Shown here in pieces: positions 8,219 through 16,233 of a stretch of DNA of 64,000 nucleotides. Numbering within the stretch: the stretch's first letter is position 1; each line of letters begins with the position of its first letter. This stretch comes from Sphingomonadaceae bacterium (lineage in GTDB: Bacteria; Pseudomonadota; Alphaproteobacteria; Sphingomonadales; Sphingomonadaceae): NCBI GenBank assembly GCA_947476425.1, contig CANJQJ010000003.1:57514-121513 (forward strand), read 5' to 3'. The position numbers were made by a program, and so were the translations under genes. The notes beneath the pieces are model-generated. The model had not been told where the DNA came from. It saw nothing but the letters and a program-made list of their open reading frames with translations, and made no database searches.

Positions 8219-9241
8219 ATGTCGAAGCGCCTGCCCGTCTGGGCCCAGATGATCCCGATGCCAACGGAAGCCTTTGTCTCGCTCGTCCAGACCTATGAGT
8301 CCGCCAATCTAGAGGGCATCTGGGCCCCGCAGATCTTCGGCGCTCCGTTCGGCACGCTTGCCGCGGCAGCCACGGTTACCAAGAGCCTCAAGCTCGGCAC
8401 CGGCATCGCACTCGCCTTCGTCCGCAGCCCTCTCGACACCGCCTGCAGCGCGATCGATCTCGACCTGATCAGCAACGGCCGCGCGGTGCTCGGCCTCGGT
8501 TCAAGCGCGCAGAGCCAGATCGAAGGCAGCTTCGGCAGCACCTACGGCAAGCCGCTCGCGCATATGCGCGAAATCGTCGGTATGATCCGCCAGATCGTCG
8601 CCAAGGGCCACACCGGCGAACTTGGCAAGCTCGAGGGCGAATATCACAACCTCGATCTCTCGCATTTCCGGCTGGTTGCGCCGCCGCTGCGCTCCTCTAT
8701 CCCCATCGTCCTGCCCGCGCTCTTCGAAAAGGCCTGCACCCAGGCGGCCGAGATTGCCGATGGCCTCCTCGGCCACCCGCTCTGGACGACCAACTGGATC
8801 AGGAACGAGGTGCTCCGCTTCGTCAAGGCTGGCCTCGACAAGTCCGGCCGCCAACGGAGCGACTTCAACCTCAACATCGAGATATTCTGCGCCATTTCCA
8901 ATGATCGCCGCGAAGCGATCGAGGATGCCCGGCCCAACGTCGCCTTTTACACCCAGAACCCGCAATATCTGCGCTATTTCGAGGCGATCGGCCTCGGCAA
9001 GGAGGCCGCCGCGATCCAGGAAGCCTTTGCCCGCAATGACTTCGCCGCAATGAACGCCGCCTGCACCGACGAAATGGTCGAAGCTATCGTCGTGATCGGC
9101 GATATCGACGAGGTACGCGCCCGCGTGTTCGAACGAACCGCAGATGCCGACGCTTTTACCCCGGTGACCCCGCATTTCGGGATCAGCCACGAAAAAATGG
9201 CCGTCTACACCCAGCGGATTGCCGAAGCCTTCTACGGCTGA
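8219..9241 (+). CDS. LLM class oxidoreductase, probably F420-dependent
   Basis: A 340-residue luciferase-like TIM-barrel protein. Typical elements are ANLEGIWAPQIFG near residue 30, LKLGTGIALAFVRSP near 60-75 and NGRAVLGLGSSAQSQIEG near 92-110. Members use reduced F420 or FMN to reduce or hydroxylate ketones and alkenes. The proposal that this one uses F420 rests on the F420 biosynthesis operon 13 kb away in the same window, not on a specific residue. GAAGGG lies 6 bases before the ATG. It leads a plus-strand unit with the kinase-like gene at 9334. The divergent neighbour is the phosphatase. Confidence 0.85.
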   Translation: MSKRLPVWAQMIPMPTEAFVSLVQTYESANLEGIWAPQIFGAPFGTLAAAATVTKSLKLGTGIALAFVRSPLDTACSAIDLDLISNGRAVLGLGSSAQSQIEGSFGSTYGKPLAHMREIVGMIRQIVAKGHTGELGKLEGEYHNLDLSHFRLVAPPLRSSIPIVLPALFEKACTQAAEIADGLLGHPLWTTNWIRNEVLRFVKAGLDKSGRQRSDFNLNIEIFCAISNDRREAIEDARPNVAFYTQNPQYLRYFEAIGLGKEAAAIQEAFARNDFAAMNAACTDEMVEAIVVIGDIDEVRARVFERTADADAFTPVTPHFGISHEKMAVYTQRIAEAFYG

Positions 9242-9333
9242 TCCGTTTTCCCTCTCGGCAAAGGAAAGGGCATCGACATGCCCGCTCCGACCGGCGAGGG
9301 CGAGACTGAAAAAATATTGGGAGAGACGACCAC

Positions 9334-10434
9334 ATGACGAGCTCCGATCCGAAGGCCTTTCCCGGCCGCACCGAACGCCTGCCGCTTGATTTCGCGCAAG
9401 TCGATGCGGCCTGGCTCACCCGTACGCTGCAAAACCAGTATCCGGGCGTCGTCGTCGAGGCGATGGAAGTCGTCGAATTCATCCCCGGCCACACCACCAA
9501 GGCACGGGTCTCGCTCAAGCTCAACCAGGCCGGCATCGACGCCGGCTTGCCCGCCGCCGCCTGCCTCAAGGCCAACTGGTCGGGCAATGCGATGAGCAGC
9601 GGCGTCTGCGTCAACGAGGCGCGCTTCTATGGCAAGCTGCGCAGCCGCCTGCCGCTACCCGCCCCGATATGCTACTTCGCCGACTGGGACGATGATGCGA
9701 CCAGCCAGCAGGGCTTCATTCTGCTCGAGGACATGATCCTGCGCGGCGGCAGCTTCGACACCTCGGCCCGCGCTATCACCCTCGACCAGATGTACAAGGC
9801 GCTCGAAGGCATGGCGACGCTCCACGGCTCGACCTGGGCGCACCCCGAGCTTGACCGCCAGGACTGGATCGAGGTCGCAATGGCGAAGACCACCAACACC
9901 GACGATTACTGGTCGATGATGGAGGAATATTTCGCCCGCCATAACGCGATCCCCGAGCGCGTCGCGATGTTTCCGCAGTGGATGGCTGAGGATCCCACCC
10001 GCCTGCGTTCGGCCTGGCGCCAGCTCTGTGCATACGACCAGGCGAGCCCGGCGCCGCGCTGTCTCGTCCATGGCGACGCGCATCTCGGCAACAGCTACAG
10101 CCTGCCCGACGGCGGCCGTCTCTGGTTCGACTGGCAGATTGTCCGCAAGGGCCGCCCGTGGCGCGACTATAGCTACTTCCTGATCGGTTCGATCTCGATC
10201 GAGGACCGCCGCAAGGCCGAACGCGACTTGTTGCGTCATTACCTGGGCTGCCTGGCGAAATATGACATCGCGATCGATTTCGATGAAGCTTGGTCGGAAT
10301 ATCGTCGCTGGGTGATCTGGGGTCTCGTCGGCTGGCAGTCGAACATCAATCCCAAGGAAGAAACCATGCCCCCGCTGGAACGCTTCTGCGTTGCCGCGAA
10401 GGACCTCGAGATCGATCACTTCTACAAATTCTGA
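9334..10434 (+). CDS. APH/ecdysteroid-kinase-like phosphotransferase A
   Basis: A 366-residue protein of the aminoglycoside phosphotransferase/EcKinase fold. The catalytic loop CLVHGDAHLGNSY (about residues 247-259) and the metal-binding Asp in LWFDWQIVRKG follow the HGDxxxxN...D pattern of active kinases; ILLEDM is the hinge region. Close relatives phosphorylate hydroxyl groups of small molecules, and the insect relatives phosphorylate ecdysteroids. The N-terminal half is clearly paralogous to 11194-12339 (AWLTRTLQNQYPG versus EWLTRLIQNKYPG). It is 92 bases downstream of the LLM gene and is followed by a large inverted repeat. A role in phosphorylating a hydroxylated pathway intermediate is inference. 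Confidence 0.85.
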   Translation: MTSSDPKAFPGRTERLPLDFAQVDAAWLTRTLQNQYPGVVVEAMEVVEFIPGHTTKARVSLKLNQAGIDAGLPAAACLKANWSGNAMSSGVCVNEARFYGKLRSRLPLPAPICYFADWDDDATSQQGFILLEDMILRGGSFDTSARAITLDQMYKALEGMATLHGSTWAHPELDRQDWIEVAMAKTTNTDDYWSMMEEYFARHNAIPERVAMFPQWMAEDPTRLRSAWRQLCAYDQASPAPRCLVHGDAHLGNSYSLPDGGRLWFDWQIVRKGRPWRDYSYFLIGSISIEDRRKAERDLLRHYLGCLAKYDIAIDFDEAWSEYRRWVIWGLVGWQSNINPKEETMPPLERFCVAAKDLEIDHFYKF

Positions 10435-10467
10435 ATGAACGCGTCCGGCAGGCCCGGATTTATGACT

Positions 10468-10557
10468 CGTCATTCCCGCGATCGCGGGGATCCATCTCCT
10501 GAGGCTGCTTCCAGACGCAAGGTCGGGAGATGGATTCCCGCCTTCGCGGGAATGACG
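10468..10557. repeat. REP-like inverted repeat pair
   Basis: CGTCATTCCCGCGATCGCGG at the left and CCCGCCTTCGCGGGAATGACG at the right flank a less symmetric middle that itself contains a mirrored GGATCCATCTCC/GGAGATGGATTC pair. It lies between the convergent genes ending at 10434 and 10612 and may also stop transcription. Confidence 0.75.
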
Positions 10558-10611
10558 ATATTAGTTGTGCACCGGTCCCGGCTTACACCGGGATGACGGC
10601 TTACCCCCGCA

Positions 10612-10998
10612 TCACTCCGCCATGCTCGTCTGGAACGCACGCGTAACCGAAGTATCCAGATATTCCTTGCCATGGACGATCTGTCCGTCGCGGACCTTGA
10701 TCAGGTCGTGATAGGCATTGGCATACACCTTATCCCCGAAATGCATTTCGGAACGCACCTCGACCGCGACCGTGTCGCCCTCGGCCACCATGCCGATGAC
10801 TGTCACCTTGCGCGTGTCCGCGGTCAACAGCATGTCCTTGATCGCGCCGATGAAAGCGTCGCGACTGAGGTCGCCGAAGCCAAGGATCCACCAGCTCGCA
10901 TCGGGCGCGTGCAGCGCCTCGATTGCCGCCACGTCACCCTCCTCGACAGCCTTGAAATATCGGGTCGCGACGTCCTTGGCGGCTTCAATCTCGGTCAT
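10612..10998 (-). CDS. SnoaL/NTF2-like protein
   Basis: A 128-residue single-domain protein with the cone-shaped NTF2 fold signature: DVATRYFKAVEEGDVAAIEA at the start, APDASWWILG next, VEVRSEMHFGDKVYANAYHD in the sheet and DGQIVHGKEYLDT near the end. This fold includes steroid isomerases, polyketide cyclases and limonene-epoxide hydrolases, so it may isomerise or hydrate a cyclic intermediate. ATG 10998 is preferred over an open extension to 11181 because AGGAG lies upstream and the fold starts there. It is divergent from kinase-like gene B, with island motif copy 3 between them (70 bases from this start). Confidence 0.85.
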   Translation of the reverse strand: MTEIEAAKDVATRYFKAVEEGDVAAIEALHAPDASWWILGFGDLSRDAFIGAIKDMLLTADTRKVTVIGMVAEGDTVAVEVRSEMHFGDKVYANAYHDLIKVRDGQIVHGKEYLDTSVTRAFQTSMAE

Positions 10999-11067
10999 CG
11001 TCCATGCTCCTGTTCGGACTATAATTTGTCTTGACCACAAACTCGCGCGGCTGTGCCTCGGGGCGCG

Positions 11068-11083
11068 CCTTCCCTTAGACAGG
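11068..11083 (-). promoter_or_regulatory. Island motif copy 3 (candidate operator)
   Basis: Minus strand: CCTGTC TAAG GGAAGG preceded by AA. It lies between divergent genes, 70 bases from the SnoaL start at 10998 and 111 from the kinase-like start at 11194. Confidence 0.55.
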
Positions 11084-11193
11084 TTCGGCGACACCCTTGA
11101 CCACAAATGCTCGTTGCCAGGCGACAGGCTGCCATGCCTGAACTCGCGCATCGAACTGCGAGCCGCCGCCAGGCGGTCCATCGGGAGAGAATG

Positions 11194-12339
11194 ATGACTG
11201 AAGTTCTATACAAGCCGGGAACGATCGATCCCAACATGGTGCCAAGCCCCTATCCGCAGCGCACCGAACAGCTTCCCTGGACCCGCGATCCAGTCAACGC
11301 GGAATGGCTGACTCGTCTCATCCAGAACAAATATCCCGGCGCCGTCGCAGAGAAGATGGAAGAGGTGCAACTCTTCGACAGCCACACCACCAAGCTGCGC
11401 ATCGCGGTTGACTGGAACGACGCCGGCAAGGCTGCCGGCCTGCCCCGCAATCTCTGCCTCAAGTCCAATTGGTCGGGCCTGTTCAGCGACGTCGATATCT
11501 GCGCGCTCGAAGCCCGCTTCTACCATTTCCTCGCGGCCGACATGAAGGTCCCCACCGCGACCTGCTATTATGCGGATTGGGATGCGGACGGTAAGGGCCA
11601 CGGCATTATCCTGCTCGAGGATCTCATCGATCGCGGCGGCAAGTTCGGCCACAGCACCCAGCATGTCGGCGTCGAAGGTGTCGCAACCGCGCTCGAGGGC
11701 CTCGCCAAACTGCATGGCAGCTTCTGGGACAGCCCACGGATTTCCCCGGAAAATGCCCCCTGGTTGCAGACCTCGATGAACACCCCGGTCGATCATGATC
11801 AGGTCCGTATCATGTGGCACTGGATCGGTGAAAACCTGAAGGAAGATAATTTCCGCGCGATTGCGCCGAAGCATTATCTGACCAATCCGCGCCGCGTCGA
11901 GCAGGCCTATGACAAGCTCGTCGATTTCGAGCGTGCGTTCGAAGCGCCCTATTGCGTCATTCTCGGCGATTGCCATCAGGGCAATACCTACATCCTGCCC
12001 AACGGCGAGCGCCTCTGGCTCGATTGGCAGCTCGTCCGCCGTGGCCGCCCGTGGCGCGACCTGACCTATTTCATGGTCGGCTCGCTGACGATCGAGGAGC
12101 GCCGCCAGAACCAGCGCGACCTGATCGAACATTATCGCAAGCACCTCGTCGCCACCGGTGCCCAGAACGTCATCAGCAGCGAGGATATCTTCGAGCATTA
12201 TCGCCGTTTCGTGATGTACGGCATCCAGGCCTGGGTCGCGAACATGGATCATTGGGGCCAGAACGGCCTTCCGATGAACGAACGCTTCTTCGCGGCGGGC
12301 GAAGATCTCGGCACCTGGAAGCTGCTCCTCGGAGAATAA
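11194..12339 (+). CDS. APH/ecdysteroid-kinase-like phosphotransferase B
   Basis: A 381-residue paralogue of the gene at 9334. It keeps the hinge ILLEDLIDRGG, the catalytic loop VILGDCHQGNTY (GDxxxGN; the usual His before Gly-Asp is Leu here) and the metal Asp in LWLDWQLVRRG. The His-to-Leu change at the HGD motif is an oddity that could alter activity. GGGAGAGA runs directly into two ATGs; the second (11194) gives better spacing. The downstream SDR begins 5 bases after the stop, with its ribosome site overlapping the end of this gene, so they are one operon. Confidence 0.83.
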   Translation: MTEVLYKPGTIDPNMVPSPYPQRTEQLPWTRDPVNAEWLTRLIQNKYPGAVAEKMEEVQLFDSHTTKLRIAVDWNDAGKAAGLPRNLCLKSNWSGLFSDVDICALEARFYHFLAADMKVPTATCYYADWDADGKGHGIILLEDLIDRGGKFGHSTQHVGVEGVATALEGLAKLHGSFWDSPRISPENAPWLQTSMNTPVDHDQVRIMWHWIGENLKEDNFRAIAPKHYLTNPRRVEQAYDKLVDFERAFEAPYCVILGDCHQGNTYILPNGERLWLDWQLVRRGRPWRDLTYFMVGSLTIEERRQNQRDLIEHYRKHLVATGAQNVISSEDIFEHYRRFVMYGIQAWVANMDHWGQNGLPMNERFFAAGEDLGTWKLLLGE

Positions 12340-12344
12340 AAAAT

Positions 12345-13154
12345 ATGTCAAATGAACTGAACGGCAAGGTCGCGATCGTTACCGGATCGGGCGCCAATAT
12401 CGGCGAGGCATGCGCACGCATGCTCGCCGAGGCCGGCGCCTCGGTCGTGCTGGCGGATATCAACATCGCCGGCGCGCAGCGTGTTGCTGCCGATATCGAG
12501 GCCAAGGGCGGCGGCGCGATGGCGCACGCCCTCGATCTCGCCGAGGAAGACAGCATCCGCGCCTTGATCGCGGCGACGATCGCACGCTTCGGCAAGATCG
12601 ACGTGCTCCACAACAACGCGGCTGACACCCGTCCCGAACTGATGGCAGCCGATGCCAGTCTGCTCGAGATGGACGTCGCGGTCTGGGATCGCATGTTCCA
12701 GATCAACACCCGCGGCACCATGCTGATGATCAAGCATGCCGCTCCGCACATGATCGCGAACGGCGGCGGCTCGATCATCAACACCGGTTCGGGCGTCGCC
12801 GTGCTCGGCGATCTGTTCAACCCGGCCTATTCGACATCCAAGGGAGCGGTGAACACGCTTACGCGCAACACCGCCGCCCAGCTTGGCCACAAGAATATCC
12901 GCTGCAATGCGGTGCTTCCCGGCCTCGTATTGTCGCCAACGGCGCGCGAGATCATGACCGAGGGACAGATCGACATGGTCCAGCGCCACGTCCTCCTGCC
13001 CCGTCGCAGCGTCCCCGAGGACATTGCCGGCGCGGTCCGTTTCCTGGCGTCCGATGCGGCGAGCTTCATCACCGGCCAGATCATCTCGGTCGATGGTGGC
13101 ATCGTCCATCACACGCCTTATTATGCCGACATGATGGCGGCGATGGCCGGCTAA
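12345..13154 (+). CDS. SDR family oxidoreductase (H..YAD-tail subgroup)
   Basis: A 269-residue short-chain dehydrogenase with TGSGANIGEACAR near residue 13, NNAAD near 92, the NTGSG serine and YSTSKGAVNTL. The start ATG 12345 follows GGAGA; the upstream continuation of the frame overlaps the kinase gene and is not real. The end HHTPYYADMMAAMAG is of the same type as in the SDRs at 5413 and 24973. Transcribed with kinase-like gene B, so its substrate is probably the kinase's substrate or product. A strong hairpin follows within 4 bases of the stop. Confidence 0.9.
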   Translation: MSNELNGKVAIVTGSGANIGEACARMLAEAGASVVLADINIAGAQRVAADIEAKGGGAMAHALDLAEEDSIRALIAATIARFGKIDVLHNNAADTRPELMAADASLLEMDVAVWDRMFQINTRGTMLMIKHAAPHMIANGGGSIINTGSGVAVLGDLFNPAYSTSKGAVNTLTRNTAAQLGHKNIRCNAVLPGLVLSPTAREIMTEGQIDMVQRHVLLPRRSVPEDIAGAVRFLASDAASFITGQIISVDGGIVHHTPYYADMMAAMAG

Positions 13155-13157
13155 GCC

Positions 13158-13195
13158 GATGCCCTCATCCCGGCTTTCGCCGGGATGAGGGCATC
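13158..13195. terminator. Perfect 17-bp hairpin between convergent genes
   Basis: Stem 13158-13174 pairs with 13179-13195 around a TTTC loop (GATGCCCTCATCCCGGC arm). It sits between the stop of the SDR at 13154 and the stop of the minus-strand regulator at 13201. No T-run follows on either strand, so it may be a REP unit acting as a bidirectional stop. Confidence 0.65.
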
Positions 13196-13200
13196 GCTAC

Positions 13201-14154
13201 TCACAACGGCGCGAGGAACACCCGCCGCACCGATCCCAGATATCCGATCATCGCATCCACCGCCTGCGGCGAGAGTTCGATGAACACCCGGCGGCGATCG
13301 TTCGGATCCGCGACGCGGATGAACAGCCCCAGATCGGTCATCGTCTTGATCCAGCGCAGCGCCGTGGTCGGCGGGACTGAGGCCGCGATGCACAGGCTCG
13401 ACACGGCGACCGCCTGGCCCTCGATCCGCGCCGCCATCAGGTCGAGCAGCATGTCCCACGCCGGATCGGCAAAGATCTCGCTGTCGAAGAACTGATCGCG
13501 CATTCGCCGCGCGCGGATGATCGAGCGAAGCGCCTGCGCGTCGATGATCAGGTCCGATAGATCCTCGTTCGAACGATTGCCCTGGAAAAGCCCCCGCTCC
13601 GGCGCCGTCGGCCCCGACAGCGCAGCCAGCGTCCGCGCGATACGCCCGACCTGCTCGCTCAGTTCGCGCAGCTTGAGCGGCCCGGCATCGGCGCTGACAT
13701 CGCTCAGCAACACACCTCGCGGTGCGACCAGTTCGCCGAGCGCCGTGGCAAGGTCGACGCCATTGCCGCCGCACAACAATTGGATATCGCCATGCATCGC
13801 CCGCGCGGCGGCGAGATCGATCAGGTCAGGTTCGATGATCGCGACGCTGCGAAAACGTCGGGTGCGAGCCCCCGTCTCCATCGCCTCGAAGATCGCCTCG
13901 GCAAGGTGCGGCCGGCTGGCGTCCATGTCGACGATCACGCCGTCGGGCGCGGCATGCGCCTCGATCCGGTCGAGCGCTTCGTCAAGCTGCAATGCAGCGC
14001 TCAGGCGGCCTCCGGCAGCTTCAATGGCATCAGCAATCCGCGCCCGCCTGCCCGGATCGTCGCCAAACAGGAGGATGGACGGCGCGGATCCATAAGCAAT
14101 GGCTGCCAGCGGACCAGCGTCTTCGGATTCACGCGCATTGGCACTGTCGTCCAT
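13201..14154 (-). CDS. Receiver-like plus MarR-type winged-helix regulator
   Basis: A 317-residue protein in two parts. Residues about 22-135 look like a degenerate response-regulator receiver: ILLFGDDPGRRARIADAIEA as first strand and helix, and DGVIVDMDASRP at the phospho-acceptor strand. The C-terminal ~110 residues form a winged helix of MarR type: WDMLLDLMAARIEG, VSSLCIAASVPPTTALRWIK as the HTH, and DPNDRRRVFIELS as the wing. Such fusions are known in sphingomonads without assigned function. ATG 14154 is chosen because GGGAG precedes it. The 200-base region upstream, shared with the stop of the SDR at 14355, has no gene; it holds a weak motif-like site at 14205-14220. A regulatory role in the island is likely but the target is unknown. 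Confidence 0.8.
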   Translation of the reverse strand: MDDSANARESEDAGPLAAIAYGSAPSILLFGDDPGRRARIADAIEAAGGRLSAALQLDEALDRIEAHAAPDGVIVDMDASRPHLAEAIFEAMETGARTRRFRSVAIIEPDLIDLAAARAMHGDIQLLCGGNGVDLATALGELVAPRGVLLSDVSADAGPLKLRELSEQVGRIARTLAALSGPTAPERGLFQGNRSNEDLSDLIIDAQALRSIIRARRMRDQFFDSEIFADPAWDMLLDLMAARIEGQAVAVSSLCIAASVPPTTALRWIKTMTDLGLFIRVADPNDRRRVFIELSPQAVDAMIGYLGSVRRVFLAPL

Positions 14155-14354
14155 GTTCACTCCCAATGTTCGGTCTCTGTTCCCGAATATTGACGTCAAA
14201 TCGGATCGACGTCAGTCAGGTTCCAGTCCGTTTCGGATCGATCGCGGGAAAAAACGCGCAGGTTTCTCCATAATGGAGGCATCTGCGCGCTTCCCCGATC
14301 GGGGAGAAACATTATCATGTCAACCACTTGGGCCAGTCGCCCGCTGATCGCGCG

Positions 14355-15134
14355 CTAAAGCGCGTTCGTACCACCATCGATGATGAAATCGGAGCCAGTG
14401 ATGAACTGCGCAGCATCGGAAGCCAGGAATGCCGCCAGGTGTGCAACCTCCTCGGGCCGTCCTGCCCGACTGAGCAGATTGGCACCAAGCAACATCGCGC
14501 GCGTCGCGGGATCGTCGAGCATCACCTTGGTTCCCGGCGTCTCGATCACGCCCGGGCTGATGCTCACCACGCGAATGCCTTCGTTGGCGCCTTCGACTGC
14601 GAGTTGCTTGGTCATCGCCAGCACGCCGCCCTTGGCTGCGGAATGCGCCACCATCGGCGCCGAACGGGCACCCGCATGCCCCGCGAGCGACGCGATGTTG
14701 ATGATCACCCCGCCCGGCCGCGCCATATGCCGCCAGGCATAATGGGTCGTATAGAAAACCAGGTCGAGCTCGTTGCGGATCGTGAACTGCCAGTCCGCGA
14801 CTGACATCTCGCCGATCGGCGCGAAGCGCGCGGCCGATCCGTTATTGTAGAGGATATCGATCCGCCCATGCTCAGCCGCCGCGCCATCGACCCACGCACG
14901 CGCCTGCTCCGGATCGCCGAGATCGACGGTGCCGCTGCCATGCATCTTGCCGCCCGCCGCGCGAACTTCCGCGATCGTCTCGTCATTGGTCGCTGCATTT
15001 ACGTCGCAACCAACGACGATCGCCCCGCGCGCTGCGAACAGCAGCGCCGCCTGTCGTCCCTGGCCGCCGCCAGTGCCCGAGATCAGGGCGATCTTGCCGT
15101 CAAGCCGATGCGAAGCCGCTTCATCCAATGCCAT
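14355..15134 (-). CDS. SDR family protein with His in place of the catalytic Tyr
   Basis: A 259-residue SDR-fold protein: SGTGGGQGRQAALL near residue 18, NNGSA in place of NNAG, NIASLAGHAG with the Ser, then VAHSAAKGGVLAMTK where the YxxxK tyrosine is His. The C-terminus has SPGVIETPGT and FIIDGGTNAL. The fold and cofactor site look intact, so it either uses His or another residue for proton transfer, or has a changed chemistry. GGAGAGG precedes ATG 15134; an in-frame extension to 15227 is rejected. It is divergent from the EthD-like gene at 15283, with island motif copy 4 exactly midway. Confidence 0.85.
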   Translation of the reverse strand: MALDEAASHRLDGKIALISGTGGGQGRQAALLFAARGAIVVGCDVNAATNDETIAEVRAAGGKMHGSGTVDLGDPEQARAWVDGAAAEHGRIDILYNNGSAARFAPIGEMSVADWQFTIRNELDLVFYTTHYAWRHMARPGGVIINIASLAGHAGARSAPMVAHSAAKGGVLAMTKQLAVEGANEGIRVVSISPGVIETPGTKVMLDDPATRAMLLGANLLSRAGRPEEVAHLAAFLASDAAQFITGSDFIIDGGTNAL

Positions 15135-15200
15135 GCCGATTTCCTCTCCGTGTAACAATCGCTTCAAGCCTCGATTTCGACCACGCCCGCTGCAAAGGGG

Positions 15201-15216
15201 CCCTCCGCCGGATAGG
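15201..15216 (-). promoter_or_regulatory. Island motif copy 4 (candidate operator)
   Basis: Minus strand: CCTATC CGGC GGAGGG preceded by CA. It lies 67 bases from both divergent starts (15134 minus, 15283 plus), a symmetric arrangement expected for one site serving two promoters. Confidence 0.6.
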
Positions 15217-15282
15217 TGGCGTCCCATCGATCAGGCCCGATCCTTGGGCCTGCATAAAAGAATGAACGGAGAGAGCAGTCCG

Positions 15283-16062
15283 ATGATCGAGGCGATCCTG
15301 GTAGTGCTGTCCAACGCCCGCGAAGGGCGTGAGGACGATTTCAACGACTGGTATACCAATGTCCACATCCGCGACGCGCTCCGCTTTCGTGGCTCGATGG
15401 CGACCCAGCGCTTCGTGCTGTCCTCCGGGCAGGTCCAGGATTTCCCCGAGGGGCGCTTCTTCGCCAAATATCTCGCGCTCTACGAGGTCTATGATGCGCA
15501 GCGCTTCGCGCAGGAGCATTTCGACAATGCGCTCACCCCGCGCATGGTCGTCACCGATGCCTTCGACGACACCCGTCTCGACGATTATCATTATTACCCG
15601 CTGCAGTTCCGCGACAACGCGCCGCGTACCGACGCGAAGGGCAGCGTCGTGCTTGAACTGTTCAACGCCGCGCCCGGCCAGGATCAGGCGCTTCGCGAAT
15701 GGTATAATGATAGCTACATGCCCGGCGTGATGAAGCGTCCCGGCGTCGTCAGCGGCAATTTCCTCGCCTATGACCGCCACGGCCAGCTCATGAACCACAA
15801 GCCCGATCACAACTATGTCGCGATCTACCGTCTTTCCGACGACGCCGCCCGCGCCAGCTGGAAGGCATCGACCGCGCTGGCCGAATGCCCGCACATCGCC
15901 GCCGAGTCGCTTGCGGTCACCTGCTGGGACATCATCACCCCTCGGCTTACCGAGGACGATGTCGCGCACACCAGCGCTGCAGCCCTCGCCCGCGAGGAGC
16001 GCGCCCGCGCCCACATCGGCGACAACTACATCAAGGATCGGGGCGACAAGCTCGCTGGCTGA
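15283..16062 (+). CDS. Duplicated EthD/dimeric alpha-beta-barrel-like protein
   Basis: A 259-residue protein made of two similar halves. The first has ILVVLSNAREGREDDFNDWY and the second VVLELFNAAPGQDQALREWY; both continue with a mirrored histidine or Tyr/Met segment (TNVHIRDALR, NDSYMPGVMK). This is the ferredoxin-like EthD/ABM fold, internally duplicated so that one chain can form the usual dimeric barrel. Related proteins help P450 systems or act as small oxygenases or cyclases. Start 15283 has GGAGAG 9 bases upstream; ATG 15262 is a less likely alternative. It is divergent from the His-type SDR and followed by a REP-like repeat. Exact role unknown. Confidence 0.75.
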   Translation: MIEAILVVLSNAREGREDDFNDWYTNVHIRDALRFRGSMATQRFVLSSGQVQDFPEGRFFAKYLALYEVYDAQRFAQEHFDNALTPRMVVTDAFDDTRLDDYHYYPLQFRDNAPRTDAKGSVVLELFNAAPGQDQALREWYNDSYMPGVMKRPGVVSGNFLAYDRHGQLMNHKPDHNYVAIYRLSDDAARASWKASTALAECPHIAAESLAVTCWDIITPRLTEDDVAHTSAAALAREERARAHIGDNYIKDRGDKLAG

Positions 16063-16084
16063 CGGGCGCCTTCCCGCCCACCTT

Positions 16085-16178
16085 CGTCATCCCGGCGGAC
16101 GCCGGGATCCACGTTGCGGAGTTTCCTCCATCACGAGACCTGTGGCTCCCATGGATCCCGACTTTCGTCGGGATGACG
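16085..16178 (+). repeat. 94-bp REP-like unit, copy 1
   Basis: CGTCATCCCGGCGGACGCCG at the left, GACTTTCGTCGGGATGACG at the right, with a conserved non-palindromic middle (TTTCCT...CGAGACCTGTGG...CCATGGATCCC). The same unit recurs at 19047, 31484 and, inverted, at 51473. Confidence 0.85.
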
Positions 16179-16233
16179 GAGGGGTGGCATCGCGATGACG
16201 AAACGGGCGTCGGGATGACGGAGGTGGCTTACC

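Noticed and set aside
9334..12339. Aminoglycoside resistance genes
   Set aside because: The APH fold is shared, but the sequences are of the EcKinase-like metabolic type and their neighbours are catabolic.
14205..14220. Possible further island motif (CCTGAC TGAC GTCGAT, minus strand) before the winged-helix regulator
   Set aside because: Position is right but the right arm lacks the A/G-G-G end; too weak without a statistical scan.
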